Assembly (NCBI GenBank): GCA_021819135.1
Contig: JAKASE010000005.1
Span: 32,217 to 96,216 of the forward strand
Length of the DNA stretch: 64,000 bases
Origin: Thermoplasmata archaeon
Lineage (GTDB): Archaea; Thermoplasmatota; Thermoplasmata; Lutacidiplasmatales; UBA184
Reading direction: 5' to 3'
The position numbers were made by a program, and so were the translations under genes. Below the pieces are notes generated by a model. It searched no databases. It was not told where the DNA came from and saw nothing but the letters and a program-made list of their open reading frames with translations. Each line of letters begins with the position of its first letter. The stretch's first letter is position 1. Below, in pieces: positions 54,724 to 63,091 of the stretch.

Positions 54724-54969
54724 ATGACGGAGTACGAATGGGAGCCAGGACGATCGCCCACGACACCGAGACCTGGGATCGCGCACCACCTGCGACGGGC
54801 CCGCCGGGACGTCGAGGTCTACGCTTCGCTCGAGTTCCCACGCGAGAGCCTCGGCTGGGTCCTCGACGGGGGGCGAGCCACCGAGCGGAAGGGGGTCCGT
54901 GCGCCGAGCGACGACGCCCCGGATGGGCGGCGTTCCCCTACGCGAGCCCGTCGGTCCCGCAGTGACTGA
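54724..54969 (+). CDS. Small protein, paralogue of the one at 54025
   Basis: An 81-residue protein behind a strong AT-rich promoter. VEVYASLEFPRESLGWV (about residues 30-46) matches the motif of the 74-residue protein at 54025-54249. The C-terminus is Arg/Ser-rich and low in complexity. ATG 54724 gives MTEYEWEPG; a TTG directly before it is in frame. Unknown function; the pair and the bat-type regulator form a small local cluster. Confidence 0.45.
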   Translation: MTEYEWEPGRSPTTPRPGIAHHLRRARRDVEVYASLEFPRESLGWVLDGGRATERKGVRAPSDDAPDGRRSPTRARRSRSD

Positions 54970-55034
54970 ATGAGGAAGACCACTCCTTCCTCCGGGCGGG
55001 CGGACGGCGCGGTCGCCGGGTGCGATTCGCCAGA

Positions 55035-55043
55035 CGTATACGG
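55035..55043 (+). promoter_or_regulatory. TATA-like box of the GH15 trehalase-like gene
   Basis: CGTATACGG, about 25 bases before ATG 55064; itself a palindrome. Confidence 0.45.
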
Positions 55044-55063
55044 CCGTCCGTGTGCCGTAGGGC

Positions 55064-56935
55064 ATGGTCGGCACCTTCCGCCGGCCGACGCTCGATGATT
55101 ACGGGCTGATCGGCAACCTCCATACCGCGGCTCTCGTTTCTCGGTTCGGATCGATCGATTGGGCCTGCCTGCCCCGGTTCGCCTCCCCCAGCGTCTTCGC
55201 GCGCATCCTGGACCCCGAACGGGGAGGGTTCCAGTTGGTGCACCCGACCGTCCCCTGCCGCTCGCACCAGGAGTACCGGCCATCGAGCTGCATCTTAGAC
55301 ACGACCTTCGACCTCGCCGGTGGAGGGCGACTGACGGTCTCCGACGGCATGCCGGTCGTTCCCGGGCTCAAGCCCGAGGGGGCGCCCATGATCCTTCGGG
55401 AGGTGATGGCCCACCGACGATCGGTGCCGATCGAGGTCCGGTTCGCGCCTCGGTTCGGGTACGCGGTGCGGATCCCGCGGCTGCGTCGGGTCCCCGGCGG
55501 CATCGAAGGGCTCGCGGGCGAGGAGCGCCTCCGGTGCACGCTCGCCCTCCCCTTCACGATCGAGGATGGGTCCGCGGTGGCGCGCGGGACCCTCGCGGCG
55601 GGGGCGCGTCTCGAGATCGAGATCTACTGGGGCCGCCGCCGGCCGGTCACGACGGCATTCCCGACCCTTCTCGACGGGACCGATCGGTTCTGGTCCTCGT
55701 GGGCGCACCACCCCGACGCGCCGTTCCACCGGTCGACCGGCCAACTTCACCGCTGGGTCGAGCGGTCCGAGCTCACGTTGAAGCTGCTTTCCCATGCCGA
55801 CACCGGCGCGTTCGTCGCGGCGCCGACGACGAGCATTCCCGAGTGGCCCGGGGGAACGCGGAACTGGGACTACCGGTACGTCTGGATCCGGGACGCCGCA
55901 TTCACCGGGAGCGCGATGCTCCGGCTAGGCCACGAGGCCGAGGCCCGCGCGTTCCTCCGCTGGGCGCTGCTCCGGCTCCACGACGATCCCGAGGGACGGC
56001 TTCGGGTCGTCTACGGGGCCCACGGGGAGAGCGATCTGGCCGAGCACGAGCTCCCGCACCTGCGGGGGCTCTGGGACTCGCGACCGGTGCGGATCGGGAA
56101 CGGTGCGGCCCGGCAGTTCCAGCTCGACATCTACGGCGAGCTCCTGGACGCCGCGCTCCTCCTCGAGCGCGTCGACCCCTCGTTCCTCGTCGACCAAGCG
56201 GACGCCCTGGCCCGATTGGCCGACCAGGTGGTCGCGCTCTGGCGGCGCCCCGACCGGGGGATCTGGGAGATCCGGGGTCCTCCCCGGCACTACGTGCACT
56301 CCAAAGTGATGGCATGGGTGGCCCTCGACCGGGCGAACCGCCTCGCGCAAAGCGGCTCCATAGGCCGTCCCTCCCCGGCGTGGGAACCCGAGTTGGAGCG
56401 CATCCGATCCTGGATCCTCTCCGAAGGCTATGACCCCGAGCGGCGGAGCTTCCGGCAGGCGCAGGACTCGACCGAGACCGACGCGGCGAACCTGCGGATC
56501 CCCCTGGTCGGTTTCCTGCCGGCGGACGACCCTCGGGTCGAGGGGACGGTGCGCCGGGTCCGCCGGGAGATCTCGCGCGGGCCGTTCGTGTACCGCTACC
56601 GGGCACCGGACGGGATCGCCGGGAAGGAGGGCGCGTTCCTCGCGACCTCGTTCTGGATGGTGGAATGCCTCGCCCGGGGAGGTCGCGTCCGGGAGGCCCG
56701 GGCCGCATGGGACCGGCTCATCGAATGCGCGAACCCCCTCGGGCTCTTCTCGGAGGAGTTCGACCCGGTCCGCCATAGACGTCTCGGCAACTTCCCGCAG
56801 GCCCTCACGCACATCGCGCTTCTTCGCGCAGCCTCGGCCCTCGGGAAGCCCGCTCCCACCGCCCGGTCGGTTCCTGGATCGTCGACCCGTTCCCGCCGCT
56901 CCGGGGCCCGGATTCGCCGCCGCGCTCGACGGTGA
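55064..56935 (+). CDS. GH15 trehalase / glucoamylase-like enzyme, archaeal type
   Basis: A 623-residue GH15 enzyme. It opens with DDYGLIGNLHTAALVSRFGS and IDWACLPRFASPSVFARILD, the start of archaeal GH15 trehalases and related bacterial proteins. The barrel has NWDYRYVWIRDAAFTGSAML; the catalytic acid is likely in RGIWEIRGPPRHY (about residue 408) and the base in LGLFSEEFDP (about residue 565). No signal peptide is visible. Start ATG 55064 is 25 bases after a TATA-like box. Trehalose hydrolysis would link to the treS/treZ genes; glucoamylase activity is the alternative. It differs clearly from the other GH15 gene at 28936-30801. Confidence 0.85.
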   Translation: MVGTFRRPTLDDYGLIGNLHTAALVSRFGSIDWACLPRFASPSVFARILDPERGGFQLVHPTVPCRSHQEYRPSSCILDTTFDLAGGGRLTVSDGMPVVPGLKPEGAPMILREVMAHRRSVPIEVRFAPRFGYAVRIPRLRRVPGGIEGLAGEERLRCTLALPFTIEDGSAVARGTLAAGARLEIEIYWGRRRPVTTAFPTLLDGTDRFWSSWAHHPDAPFHRSTGQLHRWVERSELTLKLLSHADTGAFVAAPTTSIPEWPGGTRNWDYRYVWIRDAAFTGSAMLRLGHEAEARAFLRWALLRLHDDPEGRLRVVYGAHGESDLAEHELPHLRGLWDSRPVRIGNGAARQFQLDIYGELLDAALLLERVDPSFLVDQADALARLADQVVALWRRPDRGIWEIRGPPRHYVHSKVMAWVALDRANRLAQSGSIGRPSPAWEPELERIRSWILSEGYDPERRSFRQAQDSTETDAANLRIPLVGFLPADDPRVEGTVRRVRREISRGPFVYRYRAPDGIAGKEGAFLATSFWMVECLARGGRVREARAAWDRLIECANPLGLFSEEFDPVRHRRLGNFPQALTHIALLRAASALGKPAPTARSVPGSSTRSRRSGARIRRRARR

Positions 56936-57008
56936 CGTTTCGGGCGTCCCTCGGTCCCGCCCGCGGTCCGGTCGTCCTCCCCCGATCCATTCCCTGTCCG
57001 ATACCTCA

Positions 57009-57017
57009 CCGATATGA
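57009..57017 (+). promoter_or_regulatory. TATA-like box of the MBL-fold gene
   Basis: CCGATATGA, about 30 bases before ATG 57043. Confidence 0.35.
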
Positions 57018-57042
57018 GCCGGAGACCGTCCCGGCCGGCCGT

Positions 57043-57630
57043 ATGTCCGCCGCCCCGGCACCCGTTGCACGCTCGGCCCAGGTCACGATCTTACATCGCG
57101 GGTACGTCGGTCGTCGGGTCGCCTCGACCGTGTCGTACGTGGAGGACGGAGCGGCCCGCATCATCATCGACCCCGGCATGGTCGCGCGGGACTCGGCGAT
57201 CCTCGAACCGCTCGCTCGTCTACGGGTCCGGCCCGCGTCGATCACCGACGTGATCCTCTCCCACCACCATCCCGACCACACGCTCCGGACCGCCTTGTTC
57301 CCGCTGGCTCGGGTGCACGACCATTGGGCCATCTACGAGGGGGACCGGTGGATCAGCCGACCGGCCGAGGGGTTCTCGGTCTCGCCGTCGGTCCGCCTGT
57401 GGGAGACCCCGGGCCACACCCCCCAGGACATCACGACCCTGGTCGGCACCCCGCGTGAGGTGTTCGCATTCTCGCACCTCTGGTGGAACGCGCGGGGACC
57501 GACGCCCGATCCGCTCGCCGCCGACAATCGATCGATCCGGCGGCACCGACGCCGGGTGCTCGCGGTGGCCTCGACCATCGTCCCGGGGCACGGTGCGCCG
57601 TTCCGGGCGCGACGCGATCCCTCCCGCTGA
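57043..57630 (+). CDS. Metallo-beta-lactamase-fold hydrolase
   Basis: A 195-residue MBL-fold protein. Metal motif: VILSHHHPDHTLRT (HxHxDH), followed by LWETPGHTPQDITTL (third His) and STIVPGHGAPFRA (last His). RIIIDPGMVARD precedes the first motif. The length is short, similar to MBLAC1-like proteins. ATG 57043 fits a TATA-like box 30 bases upstream. A hydrolase on thioesters, RNA or other substrates; the exact role is not predictable. Confidence 0.78.
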   Translation: MSAAPAPVARSAQVTILHRGYVGRRVASTVSYVEDGAARIIIDPGMVARDSAILEPLARLRVRPASITDVILSHHHPDHTLRTALFPLARVHDHWAIYEGDRWISRPAEGFSVSPSVRLWETPGHTPQDITTLVGTPREVFAFSHLWWNARGPTPDPLAADNRSIRRHRRRVLAVASTIVPGHGAPFRARRDPSR

Positions 57631-57722
57631 ACCGGGTTCGTCCCTCCGACCGCACCCCCTGCCCACTCCCTGCGGCGGTTCGGTCGGGTACGAACCCGTC
57701 GGTCAACGGGAGTTCACCATTC

Positions 57723-57730
57723 CTCTAAGT
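57723..57730 (+). promoter_or_regulatory. TATA-like box before GTG 57754
   Basis: CTCTAAGT, about 28 bases before the start. Confidence 0.35.
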
Positions 57731-57753
57731 CACCTCGTCGGGACCTTACGTGC

Positions 57754-58482
57754 GTGGATGCGCCGGCCCAGAGTCCCGCGCTCCGGCTCGACCGGATCCC
57801 GGTGACTTCGATCTACGTCTGGGGCGAGGCCCGTGCCCCGACCAACGGGATCGCTCGTCGGGTCGCGGAGCGCCTCGATCCGAAGTTCACATGGGTCGAG
57901 GCCGAGAGCTCGCTGGAACTCTCCGCGCCGACCCGCGCGGGGAGCGATCACGGGACGTTCGTTTCCCCGGGGAGTCTGTCCTCCGAGTCCCCGGTATCCG
58001 AAGAGCGGTTTTGGTCGTACCTGCGCCCGAAGGGTCAGCACGCGGTCGGCCGGGACGTTCTCGAGTTCGTGCGGATGCCCGACGTCCTGCAGACCGCCAT
58101 CCTCTCGCTCCTCGAGCGGGAGCCCCCCCGGGTCCTCGTGCTCGCGAGCCTCGACCGTCTCCTGGGTGGCGGAATGGGGGCCGCTTCTCGTCTCGGACGG
58201 TACATCGAGTTCCTCAACGCCCGGGAGGTCACCCTGGTCGCCGCGTCGACCGGCCGGCCTGGGCCGGAACGGATCGACTTCGACTATTCCCTCACGCTCC
58301 CGGAGTCCCTCCCGGCCGACGTCCGACCCCTGACGGCCGTTTGTCAGTGGGGGGAGTGCGACCGGTGCGTGGTCGAGAACGTCTTCTCCCCCGCCGAGAT
58401 CGTCTGCATCGCCCGTCTCGAGCCGAAGCGTCCGGTGGCCCTCGGGAACGGGAGATGGCCCGCGGGCTTCGCGTCTCACTGA
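57754..58482 (+). CDS. Unknown protein with possible degenerate RecA/RAD55-like fold
   Basis: A 242-residue protein starting at GTG 57754. VTSIYVWGEARAPTNGIARR stands where a P-loop would be, but without GxxxxGK[ST]. RVLVLASLDRLLGGGMGAAS looks like a Walker-B strand, and EVTLVAASTGRP like the next sensor strand. The C-terminal part has CQWGECDRC (about residues 198-206), a possible metal site. The strand pattern recalls archaeal RAD55/KaiC-like proteins that lost nucleotide binding. This is inference from pattern only. Confidence 0.5.
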   Translation: MDAPAQSPALRLDRIPVTSIYVWGEARAPTNGIARRVAERLDPKFTWVEAESSLELSAPTRAGSDHGTFVSPGSLSSESPVSEERFWSYLRPKGQHAVGRDVLEFVRMPDVLQTAILSLLEREPPRVLVLASLDRLLGGGMGAASRLGRYIEFLNAREVTLVAASTGRPGPERIDFDYSLTLPESLPADVRPLTAVCQWGECDRCVVENVFSPAEIVCIARLEPKRPVALGNGRWPAGFASH

Positions 58483-58537
58483 GGCCGGCCGGCGGGACCG
58501 CAGCGGGACGGAGCGCTGCGAACCGCCGTCGGTCCCC

Positions 58538-59083
58538 TCACGACGGGACCGGGACGCACATCGCTTCCCACGCCGGCCGGGCGGCGGCGCCCGAGAGCGT
58601 GCCGGCCCGAACGCTCGGATCGCGGAAGCGCTTGACCGCCGCCGCGATCGTGGACGAGCCCCAGGCACGGGCCCGCTCGAGCTCCCCGTGGGGGACGTGG
58701 CCGTGGTCCTCGTCCGCGTAGAAGCTCTGGGGTGTGGCGAGGAGTCGGCCGCCGCGGTGCTCCACGGCGCGGCGGAGTCGGCGGATCCCCGACCCTGCGA
58801 CCACCGGGATCGGCTCGCCGCGGGTATCGAAAACGGCCCACACCACATCGTACATCGCGCGGGGGGCGAGGCGGTCGAGGAAGGCCCGGATCGGTCGGTC
58901 GAGCTCGGAACCACCCGAACGGCAGCCGAGGAACACGAGTCCCGGACCCCGGATCTCGTGGGGGTCGACCTCGGCGGCGTGCCTCGCCTCGTACTCGTTG
59001 GACCATTCCACCGAGCTGGCGATCGACCGGGCCAGGCGCGCGGTCACCATGGACCGCGAACCATAGACGACGTAGACCCACAC
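58538..59083 (-). CDS. Flavodoxin-like-fold protein
   Basis: A 181-residue protein starting at GTG 59083. VYVVYGSRSMVTARLARSIA resembles the first strand and phosphate loop of flavodoxins, GPGLVFLGCRSGGSELDRPI the second flavin-loop region, and YDVVWAVFDTRGEP a following strand. The typical T/S-x-T-G-x-T loop is not exact, so FMN binding is uncertain. A TATA-like word lies about 36 bases upstream (59115-59123). Possible redox or sensor protein; function unknown. Confidence 0.5.
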   Translation of the reverse strand: MWVYVVYGSRSMVTARLARSIASSVEWSNEYEARHAAEVDPHEIRGPGLVFLGCRSGGSELDRPIRAFLDRLAPRAMYDVVWAVFDTRGEPIPVVAGSGIRRLRRAVEHRGGRLLATPQSFYADEDHGHVPHGELERARAWGSSTIAAAVKRFRDPSVRAGTLSGAAARPAWEAMCVPVPS

Positions 59084-59204
59084 AGGAGGGACCCGTGCAA
59101 GTCCTGACTCCCGCCGTTATTTCAGTCGCAAGTTAAGCCGGATTGACATCGGCCGGTCGGAGGACGCGTACGGCGCCGGGGTGCGACCCGGACCGGGGGG
59201 CCAC

Positions 59205-60011
59205 TCAGTGCGCCGGGGACTCGGTCCAGGGGCCTGCCGGGGCCTTCGCGGAGGACCCCGAGGGGGAACGAACGGGGGACGGCTCGACGGCGTCCGAGAG
59301 CCAGGGGAGCGACGCGATCGCCTCGTCGATCGCGGCCCGGTGCTCGTTGTGGCGTCGCCAGTGGCGCGGTGTGAGCGCGGCGAAATGCGTGACCTCCCGC
59401 TCCCAGCCGATGCGGAAGGCGAGGACGGTGACGGCGTAGAAGAGCAGGACGATCGCCGGCCACTCGATGAAGATCGCGAGATAGTTCAGCCAGTCGGTGC
59501 CTGTGGTCCAGCTGAGGCCCCAGAGGACCGCGGCGCCCAGGGCGAGCGCCCCGCCCCACATCGCGGGACCGGCGGCGTAGACATGGACCCGGGACCTCCG
59601 GCGCGACTCGTCAGCCGCCCGGACGTACTCCTGGAGTACGCGGCCGAGAGGGGAGTTCTGCTCGGGGGCCTGGCCCGACCCGCTGTGGACCGCGACGGTC
59701 CGGGCGAGCTCGAGCTCGACGAGGCGAGTGTGCCCCTCATCGGTCCCGAGCCGGGAACCGATGTTGAACGAGATGATCGTGCCCAGGAGGAGCACGAGCG
59801 GCACCCACAGCCAGTCGAGGTCGGCGAGGGGGGTGTTGATGCCGACGAGCAGTAGGACGTAGACCACGCCGACGATCAGCGCGACGGCGAGCGCCATCCC
59901 CTCGCGGGAGTCCGGCGGTGGAACGTGGGGCAGCGAAAACCGGCGGGACAAGATCCGAGGGGCTGGGGGCAACTCGGCGGTCACGCCAAGAGAAAGGCCT
60001 TGTCGAGGCAT
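59205..60011 (-). CDS. Membrane protein with four helices (2TM-linker-2TM)
   Basis: A 268-residue protein. Two helices at about residues 38-60 and 67-85, a soluble charged segment with RTVAVHSGSGQAPEQNSPLG, then two helices at about 147-168 and 172-197, and a cytoplasmic tail with THFAALTPRHWRRHNEHRAA. N- and C-termini are Pro/Ser-rich. Family not recognised. Start ATG 60011. Confidence 0.5.
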   Translation of the reverse strand: MPRQGLSLGVTAELPPAPRILSRRFSLPHVPPPDSREGMALAVALIVGVVYVLLLVGINTPLADLDWLWVPLVLLLGTIISFNIGSRLGTDEGHTRLVELELARTVAVHSGSGQAPEQNSPLGRVLQEYVRAADESRRRSRVHVYAAGPAMWGGALALGAAVLWGLSWTTGTDWLNYLAIFIEWPAIVLLFYAVTVLAFRIGWEREVTHFAALTPRHWRRHNEHRAAIDEAIASLPWLSDAVEPSPVRSPSGSSAKAPAGPWTESPAH

Positions 60012-60134
60012 ATGAACCTACGCCCGGACCCGCGGAGCGGTGACGGCGACCGGAGGCTCGGTCGAGCCAGGCGCCGGGAGGGGCACGCGTCACGGCCGAA
60101 TCGCCCCGCACCTCAGACCTGCGTTCCCACGAAC

Positions 60135-61718
60135 TTAGGCAGCAGGTAGGCAGCAGGTCGCTCCGAGAGCGATGAGCAGGTCCTTCTGCTCCTTGCTGAG
60201 CCGGGTGCACCACTCGCGGATTGATTTCCCCGCCCCGAACCGCACCCACGAGACGCTCTCGAGGGTGCGGAGCACCTCCGACAGGTGTCGCTCAGGGTAT
60301 TTCTCCTGCAACCTCCGCTCCGCCCAGCTCCAGAGCAGGTAAGCCACGTAGACCACCGTGGCGTAGGCGTCGAGGCGGTCCTTCTTGCGATACCGCACCG
60401 GTCCCAGGGAGAGCTCCCCCTTGCTCGTGCGGAACGCCTTCTCCACCGCGTCCTTCGCGAAGTAGGTACGGTACATCTCCCGCCCATCGAGCGAGAGGTC
60501 CGTGCTGAACAGGAGGAAGCGCCCGTCCAGGGCACGCTCCCGCTCCACCGCCGTCGGGTCCACCCGGAACCCTCGTCGGCCCACCGAGGGGACGATCACG
60601 TCGCCCAGCTCGGCGCGGATCTCCTTCAGCCTCTCGGCCGGGACCGGCCCCTCGAGCTCCTGGAGGAGCAGGTCCCGGGCCTGTCGGTCCTCCCCCTTCC
60701 TCGACAGATTCTCCACCACCGCGATCCGCAGTCGCGGGAACTCCATCAACGGGCCCGTGAAGGCCCGGGCGTACACCGCGCCGCCGTGGGAGGTCCCGAC
60801 GACGAACTCCGAGCGCTCGATCTTCTCCCCGGGCCATCGCGAGGCGTACGCCACCGCCTCCTTGCTCCATCCCTTGACCGAGCCCACCACGTGGTAGCCG
60901 GCCCGTACCGCCTGCGCCACGTTGGCCTTCGAGGTCATCCCCTTGTCCATCACCAGGGTGAGGTGGCGGAGTCCTTGGCCCTGAAGGAACTCCAGGGTCG
61001 GGGCGACGCTGAGGAAGTCGTTCTGCCCTCCGTAGAGGGTACGGCAGTGGATGGGGTGGTAGTGCTCCTTGGAGACCACCATCCCGAACCCTACCACGAC
61101 CGCGGTCCCCCGCTCGTCGTGGCCGAGCTGCGCATACGGGCAGTGGCTCCCGTAGTACGCCTGCTTGGTGATGTCGTAGTACGCCCCCGCCGGCTCCCGC
61201 GAGGAGCCCCGCCAGGCGCGGGTCAGCTCCTGCTGGAGTAGGAGCCCCCGGTCCTCCCAAGTCTTGGCGGGCGTGAGGTGGCAGAGGCCGGAGAGGGCCT
61301 CCTCGAAGTGACGCGGGGTCAGCTCTTCGGCGTCGAGGGAGAGCCACCCCGGCAGCGGGCTGGCCCGGAACCAGTCCGGAAGATGGAGGAGCGGGACCCG
61401 GGCCGCGGCCTGGTTGAGCCCCAGGGTGAGCACGAGCGCCGCCTGCCGCTCGTCGACGCGGAGGACCTCTTGGATCCGCTGACGTAGGCGGAGCTGCTCC
61501 GCCGCGGCGTAGAAGACCGCCAGGGGTCCCACCGGGAAGGCCGAGTGGACCGACCCCACGCGAGGCTGCGGGGTCGCGAGAAGGTTCCCCTTCCGGTCGC
61601 ACGGTCCGAGGTACCGGAGGAACCGCTGACGGGAGCGACCCATCTTCGGGTCCCAGTAGGACTCGTACTCGCAGAGGTAGTACCGGTCGCCCTGGGGCTT
61701 GACCCGGGTATAGGCCAT
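60135..61718 (-). CDS. IS1634-like (IS4-superfamily) DDE transposase
   Basis: A 527-residue transposase. The DDE triad is probably the Asp in AYYDITKQAYYGSHC, the Asp in LTLVMDKGMTSKANV, and the Glu in AKDAVEKAFRTSKGELSLG. Start ATG 61718 gives MAYTRVKPQGDRYYLCEYES, a typical N-terminus for this family. The protein is full-length with no frameshift, so the element may be active. Its last codons (CLPAA and stop) lie within the left end repeats of the element. Confidence 0.85.
   Translation of the reverse strand: MAYTRVKPQGDRYYLCEYESYWDPKMGRSRQRFLRYLGPCDRKGNLLATPQPRVGSVHSAFPVGPLAVFYAAAEQLRLRQRIQEVLRVDERQAALVLTLGLNQAAARVPLLHLPDWFRASPLPGWLSLDAEELTPRHFEEALSGLCHLTPAKTWEDRGLLLQQELTRAWRGSSREPAGAYYDITKQAYYGSHCPYAQLGHDERGTAVVVGFGMVVSKEHYHPIHCRTLYGGQNDFLSVAPTLEFLQGQGLRHLTLVMDKGMTSKANVAQAVRAGYHVVGSVKGWSKEAVAYASRWPGEKIERSEFVVGTSHGGAVYARAFTGPLMEFPRLRIAVVENLSRKGEDRQARDLLLQELEGPVPAERLKEIRAELGDVIVPSVGRRGFRVDPTAVERERALDGRFLLFSTDLSLDGREMYRTYFAKDAVEKAFRTSKGELSLGPVRYRKKDRLDAYATVVYVAYLLWSWAERRLQEKYPERHLSEVLRTLESVSWVRFGAGKSIREWCTRLSKEQKDLLIALGATCCLPAA
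60136..60157. repeat. Tandem 11-base repeat at the left IS end
   Basis: TAGGCAGCAGG occurs twice, head to tail, at 60136-60146 and 60147-60157. It forms both the terminal inverted repeat and the last transposase codons. Confidence 0.65.
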
Positions 61719-61804
61719 ATGGCGTCTAATAGGCGCTATACTAAATGAACCTGCCGGCCGAGAAGAGACCCCGCCATCGAGGAGGATCGATCAGGCAGGC
61801 GAGG

Positions 61805-61815
61805 CCTGCTGCCTA
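61805..61815. repeat. Right terminal inverted repeat of the IS
   Basis: CCTGCTGCCTA, the exact reverse complement of the left-end 11-mer. Confidence 0.6.
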
Positions 61816-62176
61816 TTCGGCGGGGTTCTCAGGTCAGAGACTCGTAACCGTTCACCGGAACCGTACCGAGACCTTCCGAGACACGAGCCGTGGTGCCGGA
61901 AGCGCCACACGAGGCCCGATCCTCGCTTCGCGAATCCTCGAGTCGTCTCGCCGATGCGGGTAGGCCCTTCGACCGCCCCGCAACCATGGAGACCCCCTCT
62001 CCCCGCGCGTCACTTCCGTGCCGCTCACGCGGAACTCCTCCGCGTTCTCGTCGTCGCGGACATGGGCGACGCGGCCGCCGAGCACCGGCTCGAGCTACCT
62101 TGGGTTGAAGTCGAGCTGGCCCCTCCCCCGTGGACTCGCCCCTCGAAGTCCCCGGGGTGAACGGGATGCCACGGCA
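61816..62176. other. Intergenic stretch between the IS and abiEii
   Basis: Together with the 61719-61804 leader of the IS this is the longest gene-free stretch (about 458 bases). Open frames exist on both strands, for example a plus-strand one around 62015-62160 with the protein-like stretch LLRVLVVADMGDAAAEHRLE, but none has a promoter, ribosome site or family match that I can support. It may be a gene remnant left by insertion. Confidence 0.35.
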
Positions 62177-63091
62177 TCAGGCGAGGATCTGTGGGAGTAG
62201 TCCCTTGAGGAAGGGGACGACGCGTTCCCGGTGCTTCTGGAAGGCCTCCATTTCGATGGGCTTGAGCAGCAGAGGGCGGATGTCTTCTTCCAAGAGCAGG
62301 GCTTGTCGCTCGTCGAACCGCTCGGCCTGCTTGCGATAGCGAGCCGCCCCCTGGACGGCGCGGCGCGTTTTCTCCACGATCTGCGCTTCATGCCTCTCGG
62401 CACGTAGCGCGCGGTCCCTTTCCAGCAAGAAGAGGTCCACGAGGTCGCGGCTCTTGGCGGCGGTCCGCGTAAGGATGGCGCGGCACTTCTCCACGAGGAT
62501 CTCGCGCGGGTCGTAAGCGATGACCGGGATCGGTGCCGAGTACCCTGCCGCCGGGTCCCCGTCCAAGAGGCGGAAGGCGGGCGGAACAGTTCCGTGGAGG
62601 AGGCTCCGCGCCTTGGTCGAGACGGCAGGGTACAGGAGCGGTTCCTCGAAGTTCAGCTGGACCTTCACCAACCCATTCGCTGTTCCCGGCGAAGGATAGT
62701 GGAGGTTCACCGTCATCATCCGGTTGCTCCGTCCGTAATGGAAGAACTCCGGGACCTCCGCGCGGTACCGCTGGGCCTCGGCCCAGTCCCGGAACCATGT
62801 TTCGAGGGTCCGTTGCGTGGGTCGTATCCCTCGTCGGAACGCACTCGACCCTCCGGGGGGTGATCGCCGTCCCGTCCCAACAATCCAAGTGAAGTCGAGG
62901 TCGGTGCTGAACCGAGGATAGTCGAGGTAGCACTTGATGAGGCATGTCCCGCCCTTGAAGGCGAGATGTGGTCCGAACGTCGGCTCCCGGACGAGGCTGG
63001 CCAGGAGCGCATGAAGCCGCACGTCCTTCTCGAGCAGCTCTTGGTCTTTCACGCCCAAGTATTGGGCCAACATCGGCACGAACGGCCTCAC
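62177..63091 (-). CDS. abiEii: AbiEii-type nucleotidyltransferase toxin
   Basis: A 304-residue nucleotidyltransferase. HLAFKGGTCLIKCYLDYPRF followed by STDLDFTW is the GG[ST] ... DxD active site of the AbiEii/DUF1814 toxin family. The helical C-terminal half holds REILVEKCRAILTRTAAKSR and DLVDLFLLE, a signature of the family. GTG 63091 overlaps the abiEi stop (GTGA). In the type IV-like AbiE system the toxin blocks growth, often upon phage infection. It lies next to an IS element, which fits a mobile defence module. Confidence 0.85.
   Translation of the reverse strand: MRPFVPMLAQYLGVKDQELLEKDVRLHALLASLVREPTFGPHLAFKGGTCLIKCYLDYPRFSTDLDFTWIVGTGRRSPPGGSSAFRRGIRPTQRTLETWFRDWAEAQRYRAEVPEFFHYGRSNRMMTVNLHYPSPGTANGLVKVQLNFEEPLLYPAVSTKARSLLHGTVPPAFRLLDGDPAAGYSAPIPVIAYDPREILVEKCRAILTRTAAKSRDLVDLFLLERDRALRAERHEAQIVEKTRRAVQGAARYRKQAERFDERQALLLEEDIRPLLLKPIEMEAFQKHRERVVPFLKGLLPQILA

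Larger units (their letters stand above)
60136..61815. mobile_element. IS1634-like insertion sequence
   Basis: About 1.68 kb with one transposase gene. The 11-base end TAGGCAGCAGG is at 60136-60146 (and duplicated in tandem at 60147-60157) and its inverse CCTGCTGCCTA is at 61805-61815. No clear target-site duplication was seen next to these ends, so the exact boundaries may extend a few bases. Confidence 0.65.

Noticed and set aside
61852..62160. Short open frames on both strands between the IS and abiEii
   Set aside because: No start signal, no promoter spacing and no recognisable motif; possibly a gene remnant, not reported as CDS.
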